Positions 16,759 through 25,710 of a stretch of 52,142 bases of DNA are shown here, piece after piece. Numbering within the stretch: the stretch's first letter is position 1; every line of letters starts with the position of its first letter. Under the pieces are notes generated by a model. The model did no database searches and was not told the origin of the DNA. It saw nothing but the letters and a program-made list of their open reading frames with translations. Origin of the DNA: Thiomicrorhabdus marina. GTDB lineage: Bacteria; Pseudomonadota; Gammaproteobacteria; Thiomicrospirales; Thiomicrospiraceae. The DNA lies in NCBI RefSeq assembly GCF_017571465.1, contig NZ_JAGETV010000016.1, positions 1 through 52,142 on the forward strand, read 5' to 3'. The position numbers and the translations under genes are program-made.

Positions 16759-16959
16759 ATGTCTAAAGCGATCAAGAAAAAAGCCATTAAAAAAGCATCA
16801 ACTAAAGCAACCATGAAGCTTGTTAAAAAGAACGACCTGAAAAAGAAAAAAGCCGCTGGCGTCATCAAAAAAGCAACCAAAAAAGTGGTTAAAAAAGGCC
16901 TATCTAGCCAGAAGAAAATGAAAGCTGCCGTTAAGAAAGCAGTGAAAAAAGCAGCCTAA
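16759..16959 (+). CDS. Lysine/alanine-rich histone H1-like nucleoid protein
   Basis: 66 residues, about 40 percent lysine with Ala and Val, made of KKA/KKAxKK repeats and lacking acidic residues apart from one Asp. Such proteins resemble the C-terminal tail of histone H1 (AlgP/PhoP-like, HctB-like or KKA-repeat proteins of proteobacteria). They bind DNA without sequence specificity. AAGGAAG precedes the ATG. The palindromic operator just upstream implies tight regulation. DNA compaction is an inference from composition. Confidence 0.75.
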   Translation: MSKAIKKKAIKKASTKATMKLVKKNDLKKKKAAGVIKKATKKVVKKGLSSQKKMKAAVKKAVKKAA

Positions 16960-16981
16960 TTTCAACGCCTGCTAAAACAGC

Positions 16982-17007
16982 AAAGCCAGCTTTACGCTGG
17001 CTTTTTT
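16982..17007 (+). terminator. Terminator of the histone-like gene
   Basis: AAAGCCAGC, five bases, GCTGGCTTT, then a T run. The stem AGCCAGC/GCTGGCT is the same one used at 18100 and 18779. Confidence 0.88.
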
Positions 17008-17234
17008 ATTTGGCTGACAAACGTAATCAAGCAAAACCAGTACATTCAATTAGGGAATTCATCTACCCAAAATAGTATTCAACCTTTAAAGCACTGAACC
17101 CCCAATAAACAACTTCGGATAAAGCCAATATTGATAATCAAGCGCCACCAAAATCAGCGCAACACGCAGCATTACCGCATCCAAAATCATGGATGTAGCG
17201 TATCTAAAGCTAAAGACTTTTTAAGTGGAAGGTT

Positions 17235-18101
17235 ATGCGAAACATTACATTCTGGTCATTCATTTTAAGCACTCCATTCTGGCTTACCGCGTGCAGTGGC
17301 GTACAAATTTTAAATAATCTAGCACCAAGAATCGGGATTGAACGAATTGCTGACATCGACTTCCAAAATAAGCCACACAGTCTGCAATTAGATATTTACC
17401 GTCCAACCGGCAACCTGAAAAAAGACATGCCGGTTGTCATTTTTTATTGGGGAGGACGCTGGCAAGAAGGCGATAAATCGATGTACCAATTTCTTGGTCG
17501 TGAATTGGCGAAGCAAGGAATTATTACCGTCATTCCTAACTACCGTCTATGGCCGCAGGTTGGTTATAAAGAATTCCTAAGCGATTCCGCCGACGCCCTA
17601 AATTGGGTTCATGCACAAATCGAAAACTACTTCGGCGACAGCAACCGAATTTTCGTGATGGGACATTCTGCCGGCGCTTACAATGCGGTAATGTTGGCGC
17701 TAAACACACCCTTCAATCCCAATCCGCAACGCACGCTAGCCGGAGCCATTGGCATTAGCGGACCGTACGATTTTTTACCTTTTGCCGATGATGAACAAGA
17801 TCTAAAACAGATCTTTGCACCCGCCAAACAATATGCCGACTCGCAACCAATCAACTGGGTCGACGGAAAAAATGCCCCACTATTGCTGATTCACAGCCTT
17901 GACGACGACATTGTTTACGCCAAAAACAGCCAAAATCTAGCCCATAAAATTGAAGAACATGGCGGCCAAGCCGAACTCCTACTCACGAAAAACCTGTCAC
18001 ACGCCATGAGCATTGGCGTTGTATCCAACCTTCTAGCTTGGAAAGCCCCAACCACTGAACGAATTATTGACTTCATCGCTAAACAAAACCAACAGAACTA
18101 A
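17235..18101 (+). CDS. Lipoprotein alpha/beta hydrolase
   Basis: 288 residues with a lipoprotein signal (lipobox LTAC, Cys20). The hydrolase core shows the oxyanion strand FYWGGRW near 69-75, in the place of the HGGG motif of esterases, and the nucleophile elbow GHSAG near 143-147. The acid is in LDDDIV near 233, and the catalytic His in LSHAMS near 256. This fits the BD-FAE/esterase-lipase group related to kynurenine formamidase and carboxylesterases. It would be anchored to the membrane facing the periplasm. GGAAGG precedes the ATG. Substrate is unknown. Confidence 0.8.
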   Translation: MRNITFWSFILSTPFWLTACSGVQILNNLAPRIGIERIADIDFQNKPHSLQLDIYRPTGNLKKDMPVVIFYWGGRWQEGDKSMYQFLGRELAKQGIITVIPNYRLWPQVGYKEFLSDSADALNWVHAQIENYFGDSNRIFVMGHSAGAYNAVMLALNTPFNPNPQRTLAGAIGISGPYDFLPFADDEQDLKQIFAPAKQYADSQPINWVDGKNAPLLLIHSLDDDIVYAKNSQNLAHKIEEHGGQAELLLTKNLSHAMSIGVVSNLLAWKAPTTERIIDFIAKQNQQN

Positions 18102-18124
18102 AAAAGCCAGCATTTAGCTGGCTT
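18100..18124 (-). terminator. Terminator downstream of higA (copy 1 of a 25-base repeat)
   Basis: AGCCAGC, ATTTA, GCTGGCT with six A in front, so that on the minus strand the stem is followed by T6. It also lies at the end of the lipoprotein gene on the plus strand. It is identical over 25 bases to 18779-18803. Confidence 0.75.
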
Positions 18125-18168
18125 CTTCATCCACTGCTGCGTAGGAACCAAACCTAGAAACGTATAAA

Positions 18169-18462
18169 TTACGCAAAAGAGGTTTGCAGCGGATGTAAAT
18201 TATCTAAATCTACTTTTTGACGAGCCGCCCATAAATCGTATTGGTCTTGCAGGTTTAACCAACTCTCTGGACTACGCCCTAATACCTTAGACAAACGTAA
18301 TGCCATTTCTGGCGAAATACCACTCTGCCCTTTAATGATTCTGTTTAACGTAGAAGCCGACACATTCAAATGCCGCGCCAAAGCACGAGTCGTAAGGTTT
18401 AGAGGTTCTAAATAGGTTTCGGCAATAAACTCACCGGGATGCGGCGGTGCAAACATTAACAT
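18169..18462 (-). CDS. higA: HigA-type antitoxin (XRE family)
   Basis: 97 residues beginning with the family hallmark PPHPGEF (about 6-12), followed by an XRE helix-turn-helix (RALARHLNVSASTLNRIIKG, about 26-45) and the SPEMALRLSKVLGRSPESWLNLQ stretch common to HigA/VapI antitoxins. It neutralises the HigB toxin encoded just upstream and represses the operon. Its ATG overlaps the toxin stop codon by one base. Starting at the ATG at 18456 would shorten the protein by two residues. Confidence 0.92.
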   Translation of the reverse strand: MLMFAPPHPGEFIAETYLEPLNLTTRALARHLNVSASTLNRIIKGQSGISPEMALRLSKVLGRSPESWLNLQDQYDLWAARQKVDLDNLHPLQTSFA

Positions 18463-18740
18463 TAGTGATAATCCTCATAATTCAAAATATAAGCATTGCC
18501 ATCGACAAACTCAAAAGTGATACGCCAATTACCATTTACCGTAATTGACCAAACACCTTCCCTATCACCCTTTAGAGAATGCAAACGATAACCGGGTAAA
18601 TCAATATCTTCTATCTCGGTTGCCGAATGAATTGCCGCCAAACGCATCTGCAATTTTCGTGCGTGTTCCGGCTGAATGCCTTTACGACTTCCAGAGACAA
18701 AAAACCTCTCTAACCCTTTATGCTTAAAAGACTTAATCAT
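18462..18740 (-). CDS. higB: HigB-type toxin (RelE superfamily mRNA interferase)
   Basis: 92 residues from the ATG at 18740 (a longer in-frame start at 18770 is unlikely). The motif set IKSFKHKGLERFF, KLQMRLAAIHSA, LHSLKGDREGVWSITVNGNWRI and the end DYH match HigB toxins, which cut mRNA on the ribosome. The toxin gene comes first, the usual order for higBA. Promoter and operator probably lie between 18741 and 18778. Confidence 0.92.
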   Translation of the reverse strand: MIKSFKHKGLERFFVSGSRKGIQPEHARKLQMRLAAIHSATEIEDIDLPGYRLHSLKGDREGVWSITVNGNWRITFEFVDGNAYILNYEDYH

Positions 18741-18778
18741 CTGACCATTGTAGCGCAACACGCAACACATTGAAAATC

Positions 18779-18803
18779 AAAAAAGCCAGCATTTAGCTGG
18801 CTT
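18779..18803 (-). terminator. Terminator-type hairpin (copy 2 of a 25-base repeat)
   Basis: Identical over 25 bases to 18100-18124, again with T6 on the minus strand, where it would end transcripts coming from the gene at 18884. With copy 1 it brackets the higBA pair as a direct repeat. Confidence 0.75.
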
Positions 18804-18806
18804 ATG

Positions 18807-18832
18807 CGTTCCCACGCAGGAGCGTGGGAACG
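18807..18832. repeat. REP-like palindromic element
   Basis: CGTTCCCACGC, four bases, GCGTGGGAACG: an 11-bp perfect GC-rich stem. Sequences of this type are dispersed as intergenic repeats in many gammaproteobacteria. Only one copy is seen in this window. Confidence 0.65.
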
Positions 18833-18883
18833 AGATATAGGCAAAAGCAATCGAGTCTCCCCTTTCGCATTGACTCCTTCGCT

Positions 18884-19504
18884 TTATTGATAGAACTTCT
18901 TTTGTTCAGCACAGAATTTATAACGTTGATAATCATCTGAGAGACCTTTATTTTCAATGAAACTATAAATAGGAAGTTCTGTTTTATCTTTATAAATATA
19001 AGCAAATAAATAAGAATAAACTTCCCATTGAAACAGAATATTATCGGTAATAATTTTATCTACAATTTTTCTGTCATAAACATTCAACTCAAGAAGCTCT
19101 ATTGCTTCATTTATTCCAAAAATTCTCTTTAATAATTTCTCAAAAAGTTCTTTTTCCTTTTCAAAAATATTTTTCAAGGCTTCATCAAATTGACACGCTT
19201 CACCATTACTACCAACAGTATTTTTTAAGCTCTGAACATATAATTGAAATTCTATATCGACACGACTAAAGTCTGAACGTAACTCCATCGTTCTTGCTAA
19301 TCTTGCCTGATTCTTATTTTCATTTATTGTTTTTAATGCAAAAAACGCAGCCACCATTGATGCAAGCATTGCTGTCAATGCTGTAAATAAACCAGTTTTG
19401 CCAATTTCAATCCAATCATTAATATCTGAATGAAAATATAAAGGAACACTTAAAGTAGCTCCGAAAGCCATTCCCCACACTATCAAAACCGCATAAAAAG
19501 TCAT
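18884..19504 (-). CDS. AT-rich putative membrane protein with a coiled-coil cytoplasmic domain
   Basis: 206 residues with two N-terminal membrane helices (about 3-24 and 38-58), then a long charged helical region with coiled-coil character (about 60-145) and a C-terminal segment rich in aromatic residues. No family motif is recognised, though the layout (two helices plus helical domain) is common among phage-defence-associated or accessory proteins. Base composition is clearly more AT-rich than the neighbouring ilv genes, a sign of transfer. It lies next to higBA and a REP-like element. Confidence 0.65.
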   Translation of the reverse strand: MTFYAVLIVWGMAFGATLSVPLYFHSDINDWIEIGKTGLFTALTAMLASMVAAFFALKTINENKNQARLARTMELRSDFSRVDIEFQLYVQSLKNTVGSNGEACQFDEALKNIFEKEKELFEKLLKRIFGINEAIELLELNVYDRKIVDKIITDNILFQWEVYSYLFAYIYKDKTELPIYSFIENKGLSDDYQRYKFCAEQKKFYQ

Positions 19505-19576
19505 TACATAAATACCTCAAACGAAATTACTTCTAGATTATTGCATACTTTTATACCACCCTAAAAGGAGATAGTT

Positions 19577-19660
19577 TGTTCGACTTCAAGGCGCTTTTTG
19601 GTGACGTGTACAAGTAGTACACGAACCAACTTCCAACAAAGAAATCAGGAAAACAAGCCG
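19577..19660. repeat. Repeat unit A with a GTGTAC palindrome
   Basis: Contains CAAGGCGCTTT followed by the perfect palindrome CGTGTAC, AAGTA, GTACACG at 19605-19623 and ends in GGAAAACAAGCC. A diverged second unit is at 19722-19803. Non-coding. Confidence 0.6.
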
Positions 19661-19666
19661 TTAAAA

Positions 19667-19697
19667 ACAAAAAACCAGCACTAGGCTGGTTCTTTCT
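19667..19697 (-). terminator. Probable terminator of the ilvIHC operon
   Basis: On the minus strand AACCAGC, five bases, GCTGGTT is followed by a T-rich run. It is about 115 bases past the ilvC stop, with repeat unit B in between. Confidence 0.7.
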
Positions 19698-19721
19698 AAA
19701 ACTTTTTTCGAGGCGTTTTTT

Positions 19722-19803
19722 GTCAAGGTCAAGGCGCTTTCTGACGACGTGTACAATGAGTACACGAGTTAGAAAGCAACGCAGAGATTGGCAAAACAAG
19801 CCT
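19722..19803. repeat. Repeat unit B with a GTGTAC palindrome
   Basis: Same arrangement as unit A: TCAAGGCGCTTT, the palindrome CGTGTAC, AATGA, GTACACG at 19748-19766, and an end in GGCAAAACAAGCC. It lies directly against the ilvC stop codon. Confidence 0.6.
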
Positions 19804-19812
19804 AACGAAAAA

Positions 19813-20832
<1,020 letters not shown>

Positions 20833-20909
20833 TTATCCTTAATTTAGGGCGGACAATTGGTTCCGCCGTAAGTTACATAAAAATTGAATTTGAATTCGTT
20901 GTCAGTCGA

Positions 20910-21404
20910 TTAGCTCAACTGCAGGCATTTTTCACCGCGCAGAATCCCCATGGTTCCAGAACGTACTGTCTCTAGAATCAGACCTGAGTCGAGAATATTG
21001 ATAAATGCGTCAAGCTTATTGCTGTCGCCAACCATCTGAATCGTGTAGGTGGTTGAAGTGACATCAATAATATCGGCACGGAAAATATCCGCTAGACGCT
21101 TGTATTCTTCACGCATATCGCCGGTCGCCGCGACTTTAATTAACATCAGTTCACGCTCGATGTGCGCACCTTCCGTTAAATCCAACACCTTAACCACGTC
21201 AATTAGACGGTTAAGGTGTTTGACGATTTGTTCAATCTCTTGCTCGGTACCGGAGGTAACCAAAGTCAGACGAGACAAGGTTTCGTCTTCGGTCGGCGCT
21301 ACCGTCAGCGCATGGATGTTATAACCACGCGCCGAGAATAGACCGGAAACACGAGACAGCGCACCGGATTCGTTTTCCATTAGCATTGAAATAATATGTT
21401 TCAT
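20910..21404 (-). CDS. ilvH: Acetolactate synthase small (regulatory) subunit
   Basis: 164 residues. The N-terminal ACT domain (MKHIISMLMENESGALSRVSGLFSARG pattern, about 1-75) binds valine. The C-terminal half (about 80-160) is the ALS_ss_C domain. It stimulates the catalytic subunit and confers feedback inhibition. It starts ten bases after the ilvI stop, and ilvC follows after 80 bases, so the three are one transcript. Confidence 0.95.
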   Translation of the reverse strand: MKHIISMLMENESGALSRVSGLFSARGYNIHALTVAPTEDETLSRLTLVTSGTEQEIEQIVKHLNRLIDVVKVLDLTEGAHIERELMLIKVAATGDMREEYKRLADIFRADIIDVTSTTYTIQMVGDSNKLDAFINILDSGLILETVRSGTMGILRGEKCLQLS

Positions 21405-21414
21405 CGTCTCACCC

Positions 21415-23118
21415 CTATACCAAGATCATTTCATTCAAACCGGCACCCGCTGGAATCATTGGGTACACGTTTTCTTGTTGATCGGTAAGGATGTCTACAA
21501 ATACCAAGCGATCTTTGTATTTATCCGAGAACACTTCATCCAATTGCGTTTGCATGGTTTTCGGGTCTTCGATGCGGACACCAACATGACCGTAAGATTC
21601 CGCTAGTTTGACGAAATCCGGCAGTGATTCCATATAAGACATCGAGTAGCGACGCTCATAGAAGAATTCTTGCCACTGACGAACCATACCGAGGAAACCG
21701 TTGTTCAAGCAGATGATTTTAACCGGCAGACCGTACTGTAGGCAGGTCGACAGTTCTTGAATATTCATCTGGATTGAACCTTCACCGGTAACACAGATAC
21801 TGGTCGCATCCGGATGTGCCATCTGCACCCCCATCGCAGCCGGTAGACCGAAGCCCATGGTTCCCAAACCACCCGAGTTAATCCAACGACGCGGCTTATC
21901 AAACGGATAGTATTGTGCTGCGTACATTTGGTGCTGACCAACGTCAGATGATACATAGGCATCACCGTTGGTAGATTTCCAAACCGCTTGCATCGCAGCC
22001 TGTGGCTTGATTTTCGAACCAGTCGTGTCGTAGCGTAGGCAGTTTGTCGCACGCCACTCTTCAATCTGTTTCCACCAATCAGCCAAAGCCGCTTCGTCTT
22101 TCTCTTGTTTGGTGTTATCCAATACTTGAATCATTTCGGTCAAGACTTGCTTAACCGGCCCAACAATTGGAATGTCCACAATCACGTTTTTCGAAATCGA
22201 CGCCGGGTCGATATCAACGTGAATGATTTTTGCGTCCGGACAGAATTTTTCTAGATTACCGGTTACACGGTCATCAAAACGCGCACCAATGGCGATGATG
22301 ACATCAGAATGGTGCATCGCCAAGTTGGCTTCGTAAGTCCCGTGCATTCCCAACATACCGAGCGCTTGCGGGTCTGATGCTGGGAAAGCACCTAAGCCCA
22401 TTAACGTTTGGTTAATCGGGAAGCCAAGCTTACGCGTTAGCGTTGTCAGTTCCTCAGAAGCGTCACCAAGAATGACACCACCACCGGTATACAGAATCGG
22501 ACGTTTTGCAGAAAGCATCATTTCCACGGCTTTCTTAATCTGTCCACTATGGCCTTTCGTTACAGGCAAATAGGAGCGTATATCAACTTCTTGTGGATAG
22601 ACATAGTTGCTTTTGGCGTTTTGAACATCTTTCGGAATATCAACGACAACTGGGCCTGGTCGGCCAGTTGTAGCTAAATAGAACGCTTTTTTGAGCGTAT
22701 CAGCAAGATCGTTAACATCCTTGACCAAGAAGTTGTGTTTTACGATTGGTCTGGTAATCCCGACGGTATCGATTTCTTGGAACGCGTCCAAGCCGATTAA
22801 GCCGGTTGGCACCTGACCGGTAATGCATACCATAGGAATCGAATCCATATAGGCAGTCGCAATACCGGTTACTGCGTTAGTCGCACCCGGGCCGGAAGTT
22901 ACCAAGACCACACCTGGTTTGCCTGTAGAGCGTGCATAGCCATCTGCCGCATGGACAGCTGCTTGTTCGTGACGTACCAAAATATGATTTAAAGTGGTCG
23001 CGTCCGTATCTAGGGCATCGTAAATCGGCAGAACAGCTCCACCCGGATACCCCCAAATATGCTCTACGCCCTCATCTTGCAAAAAGTGTACAAGAGTCTG
23101 GGCACCAGTCATTTCCAC
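21415..23118 (-). CDS. ilvI: Acetolactate synthase large (catalytic) subunit
   Basis: 567 residues from a GTG start. It makes acetolactate from pyruvate with thiamine diphosphate, FAD and magnesium. The catalytic Glu is in [15 protein letters not shown] (about 47-61). The ThDP motif GEGSIQMN begins the GDG-N type segment near residues 446-453. The start at 23118 is preferred because AGAGGA lies eight bases upstream. It also gives MEMTGAQ, matching the MEM... start known for IlvI. The ATG at 23112 is too far from a ribosome site, and the upstream in-frame ATG at 23271 falls within the structured leader. First gene of the ilv operon. Confidence 0.95.
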   Translation of the reverse strand: MEMTGAQTLVHFLQDEGVEHIWGYPGGAVLPIYDALDTDATTLNHILVRHEQAAVHAADGYARSTGKPGVVLVTSGPGATNAVTGIATAYMDSIPMVCITGQVPTGLIGLDAFQEIDTVGITRPIVKHNFLVKDVNDLADTLKKAFYLATTGRPGPVVVDIPKDVQNAKSNYVYPQEVDIRSYLPVTKGHSGQIKKAVEMMLSAKRPILYTGGGVILGDASEELTTLTRKLGFPINQTLMGLGAFPASDPQALGMLGMHGTYEANLAMHHSDVIIAIGARFDDRVTGNLEKFCPDAKIIHVDIDPASISKNVIVDIPIVGPVKQVLTEMIQVLDNTKQEKDEAALADWWKQIEEWRATNCLRYDTTGSKIKPQAAMQAVWKSTNGDAYVSSDVGQHQMYAAQYYPFDKPRRWINSGGLGTMGFGLPAAMGVQMAHPDATSICVTGEGSIQMNIQELSTCLQYGLPVKIICLNNGFLGMVRQWQEFFYERRYSMSYMESLPDFVKLAESYGHVGVRIEDPKTMQTQLDEVFSDKYKDRLVFVDILTDQQENVYPMIPAGAGLNEMILV

Positions 23119-23291
23119 AACAATGGTCCTCTTTAGGTTAAGGGAAACACAGAATAAATCTGAATGCCTTTCAGACGATAAGATCCGGTTCCGTGTTTCC
23201 AAAGCCGAGTCACTTTGAATTGGTTGGTAAAGTGACTCGGATAAAAAACTTTCGTTTCGACAAAATTGCATGTCAAAACAGTAAACGCGAA
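23119..23291 (-). promoter_or_regulatory. Structured 5' leader of ilvI
   Basis: The leader mRNA would contain a perfect 12-bp hairpin at 23205-23240 (CCGAGTCACTTT and AAAGTGACTCGG, loop of 12). A second long-range pairing joins GGAAACAC at 23193-23200 to GTGTTTCC at 23143-23150. No T run follows either, and no leader peptide rich in Ile, Val or Leu codons is evident, so classical attenuation is not supported. The structure may control mRNA stability or translation, or be bound by a regulator. Confidence 0.5.
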
Positions 23292-23320
23292 ATTATATAG
23301 GAAATAAAAAGGCATGAGAA
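23292..23320 (-). promoter_or_regulatory. Promoter of the ilvIHC operon
   Basis: On the minus strand TTCTCA (23320-23315) and TATAAT (23297-23292) are separated by 17 bases. The -10 box is consensus and the -35 matches four of six. Transcription would begin near 23286, about 165 bases before the ilvI start. Confidence 0.6.
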
Positions 23321-23427
23321 CCGTAAGCGGTTCTTTTTTCATCTATTTTTTCTATCGAAGAAGATAAGTTGGTGTGTTTTATGTCATCCCATCAATTGCG
23401 ATGACATAAAACCGAGAGTGGCGAGTT

Positions 23428-23985
23428 TTATTTCTGCTGGAAAGCGTCGGCAAAAAGGCCTTTACGATAATGGTTTAACTCGTCGATAGACTCCAAAATA
23501 TCGTCCATCGCCAAGTGACTGCCTTGTTTCTGATGCGAAGAATAAACTTCCGGCGCCCAACGGCGCGATAATTCTTTCAAGGTACTGACATCCAAATTAC
23601 GGTAATGAAAAAATTCTTCCAGTTTCGGCATGTGCTCGACCATAAAACGGCGGTCTTGGCAGATAGAATTACCGCACATCGGCGATTTACCGGCCGGGAC
23701 ATAGTCACTTAAAAAATCGATGGTCTGCTGTTCGGCCTCTTGCATAGCAATTTCACTGGCCTGCACACGTGCCGTCAAACCGGAATTGCCGTGATGCGTT
23801 ACACACCAATTATCCATTTTATCCAGCTCCGCTTGTTCGGTCTGAATCGCAATCACCGGCCCTTTCGCCAAGATATTCAACTGGCTATCAGTCACGACCG
23901 TGGCGATTTCGATAATGGTATGCTGTTTCGGGTCAAGCCCCGTCATTTCCAAATCAATCCAAATTAAGTTGTTATCTGACTTCAT
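23428..23985 (-). CDS. orn: Oligoribonuclease
   Basis: 185 residues. A DEDDh 3'-5' exoribonuclease that degrades short RNA and pGpG, the end product of EAL-type c-di-GMP hydrolysis. Motif Exo I is [10 protein letters not shown] (about 9-18), Exo [14 protein letters not shown] (about 107-118), and Exo III HLAMDDI near 159-165 with the catalytic His. Length is normal. Divergent from the M48 protease gene with 58 bases between. Confidence 0.95.
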   Translation of the reverse strand: MKSDNNLIWIDLEMTGLDPKQHTIIEIATVVTDSQLNILAKGPVIAIQTEQAELDKMDNWCVTHHGNSGLTARVQASEIAMQEAEQQTIDFLSDYVPAGKSPMCGNSICQDRRFMVEHMPKLEEFFHYRNLDVSTLKELSRRWAPEVYSSHQKQGSHLAMDDILESIDELNHYRKGLFADAFQQK

Positions 23986-24043
23986 ATTTCTGCTCTTTTC
24001 CCTAAAATAGGCAACTATCTTAACTCATACAAAGAGAATCGTA

Positions 24044-25297
24044 ATGATGAACTGGATTACCTCGGTGTTTTTGTTTGCACTGATTTTGAATCTACTGATT
24101 GAACTGTGGCTGAATATCAAAAACCAATTCCATATCGGCGTAAACCGTGACAAGGTTCCGGAAGATTTTTCCGCCGTGGTTAAACTCGACGACCATCAAA
24201 AAGCCGCCGATTACAGCCGAGCGAAATTACAGCTTGGCCGATTAGGGCTTTTCTATGATGCGGCTATCATTTTATTTATGACCCTCGGCGGCGGCTTCCA
24301 AGACATCTATAACCTCTGGGCCAACAGCTCGCTTGACCCGATTTGGCGCGATGTCGCCTTCCTAATCAGCACCTTATGGTTCTTGTCGATTCTACATCTG
24401 CCGTTCACCATTATGAGCACCTTTAAAATCGAAGCACAGTTTGGATTTAATCGCACCACACCAGCAAAATTCGCCAGCGACTTAGTCAAGCAATGGGCGC
24501 TTGGATTAGTACTTGGCCTGCCAATTATTTGGGTAGTGGTGTCGATTATGAACGCTTATATCAACGATCTATGGTGGCTATATACTTGGGTGGTTTGGAT
24601 GGGCTTTCAACTGGTCTTGATGTGGGCTTACCCAAAATGGATTGCGCCGCTTTTCAATAAATTCACCCCACTTGAAGACGGGGAAATGAAACAGCGAATC
24701 GAAGCTTTGCTAGAACGAACTGGCTTTGAATCTAACGGTGTTTTTGTGATGGACGGTTCTTCACGTTCCGGTCACGGTAATGCTTACTTCACCGGTTTTG
24801 GTAAAAACAAACGCATTGTTTTCTTCGACACCCTACTCGAAAAACTGTCACCGGAAGAAGTCGAAGCGGTACTGGCGCATGAACTGGGTCACTTTAAACA
24901 CGGCCATATTAAAAAGCGCCTGGTGGAAGCCTCACTGATGACGCTTGCCGCTCTTGCACTACTGGGCTGGCTAGTACAACAACCGATTTTCTATAGCGGC
25001 TTGGGCATGACCACTGAATCACCTGCGATAGCCTTACTACTATTTATGACCGTGGTACCGATTCTGTTCTTCTTTATCGGACCATTAAGCGCAATTAAGA
25101 GCCGTAAACATGAATTTGAAGCGGATGCCTTTGCTGCACAGCATGTTGGTTCGCAACATCTGATTTCAGCACTGCTAAAACTGTACCGTGATAACGCCAG
25201 TACCTTGACGCCTGATCCAAGCTACTCGGCTTATCACGACAGCCATCCGCCAGCAAAAATTCGTATTGATCATTTAAAAGCATTACAAAAAACATAA
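24044..25297 (+). CDS. M48-family CAAX-type membrane metalloprotease (Ste24-like)
   Basis: 417 residues with several membrane helices (about 5-25, 66-84, 103-122, 150-170, 178-197, 293-311, 330-349). The zinc motif HELGH is at His279, Glu280 and His283. The third ligand lies in KHEFEADAFAAQH near 355-365. The N-terminal region (AKLQLGRLGLFYD, FGFNRTTP) matches the CAAX prenyl protease N-terminal domain. It probably degrades misfolded or specific membrane proteins. Two ATG codons in a row (24044 and 24047) are possible starts. It leads a plus-strand run with the pterin dehydratase gene and rsgA. Confidence 0.9.
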   Translation: MMNWITSVFLFALILNLLIELWLNIKNQFHIGVNRDKVPEDFSAVVKLDDHQKAADYSRAKLQLGRLGLFYDAAIILFMTLGGGFQDIYNLWANSSLDPIWRDVAFLISTLWFLSILHLPFTIMSTFKIEAQFGFNRTTPAKFASDLVKQWALGLVLGLPIIWVVVSIMNAYINDLWWLYTWVVWMGFQLVLMWAYPKWIAPLFNKFTPLEDGEMKQRIEALLERTGFESNGVFVMDGSSRSGHGNAYFTGFGKNKRIVFFDTLLEKLSPEEVEAVLAHELGHFKHGHIKKRLVEASLMTLAALALLGWLVQQPIFYSGLGMTTESPAIALLLFMTVVPILFFFIGPLSAIKSRKHEFEADAFAAQHVGSQHLISALLKLYRDNASTLTPDPSYSAYHDSHPPAKIRIDHLKALQKT

Positions 25298-25320
25298 GAA
25301 GACTTAGAGAGAAATTAAAG

Positions 25321-25677
25321 ATGAGCGAAAACAACGATATTCTTCAAAGCCTATTGGAACAGAATTGCACCGAAATCTCACCGAAAGACAAGGCATTGAT
25401 TATCCCAAGCATTGAAAGCAATCTAAGCCATCTAGATGGCTGGGATGCCCCATTAAATTATGCGTCAATTCAAAAGACTTTTGGTTTTAAGAACTATTAT
25501 CAGACGGTTTCTTTTGTGAATGCCGTGACTTATCTGGCGCAGAAACAAGGTCATCACCCGACCATCTGTTTCGGTTATAACAGCTGTGAAATCACCTTAG
25601 TGACGCACGACATCAAAGGCCTAAGCATGAATGACATGATTATGGCAGCGAAAATCAATGCACTGTACGCAGACTAA
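25321..25677 (+). CDS. phhB: Pterin-4a-carbinolamine dehydratase
   Basis: 118 residues. It dehydrates 4a-hydroxytetrahydrobiopterin. The motif GHHPTICFGYNSCEITLVTHDIKGLSMND type core is present: two adjacent histidines followed by Pro at about 79-81, and the TH pair near 100. No aromatic amino acid hydroxylase gene is next to it, so its role may be the moonlighting or pterin-recycling one known in other bacteria. It starts 23 bases after the protease gene and is likely co-transcribed. Confidence 0.88.
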   Translation: MSENNDILQSLLEQNCTEISPKDKALIIPSIESNLSHLDGWDAPLNYASIQKTFGFKNYYQTVSFVNAVTYLAQKQGHHPTICFGYNSCEITLVTHDIKGLSMNDMIMAAKINALYAD

Positions 25678-25710
25678 GCGAGTGCAAATAATGCAAACAA
25701 AAGGATTGGC

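Noticed and set aside
17086-17190. A 34-residue minus-strand frame (MLRVALILVALDYQYWL region) with some likeness to the start of FtsB
   Set aside because: It stops before the FtsB coiled coil and has no ribosome site; at most a decayed fragment, more likely chance.
23133-23342. A 69-residue frame in the ilvI leader as an attenuation peptide
   Set aside because: No run of Ile, Val or Leu codons, and it begins upstream of the predicted transcription start.
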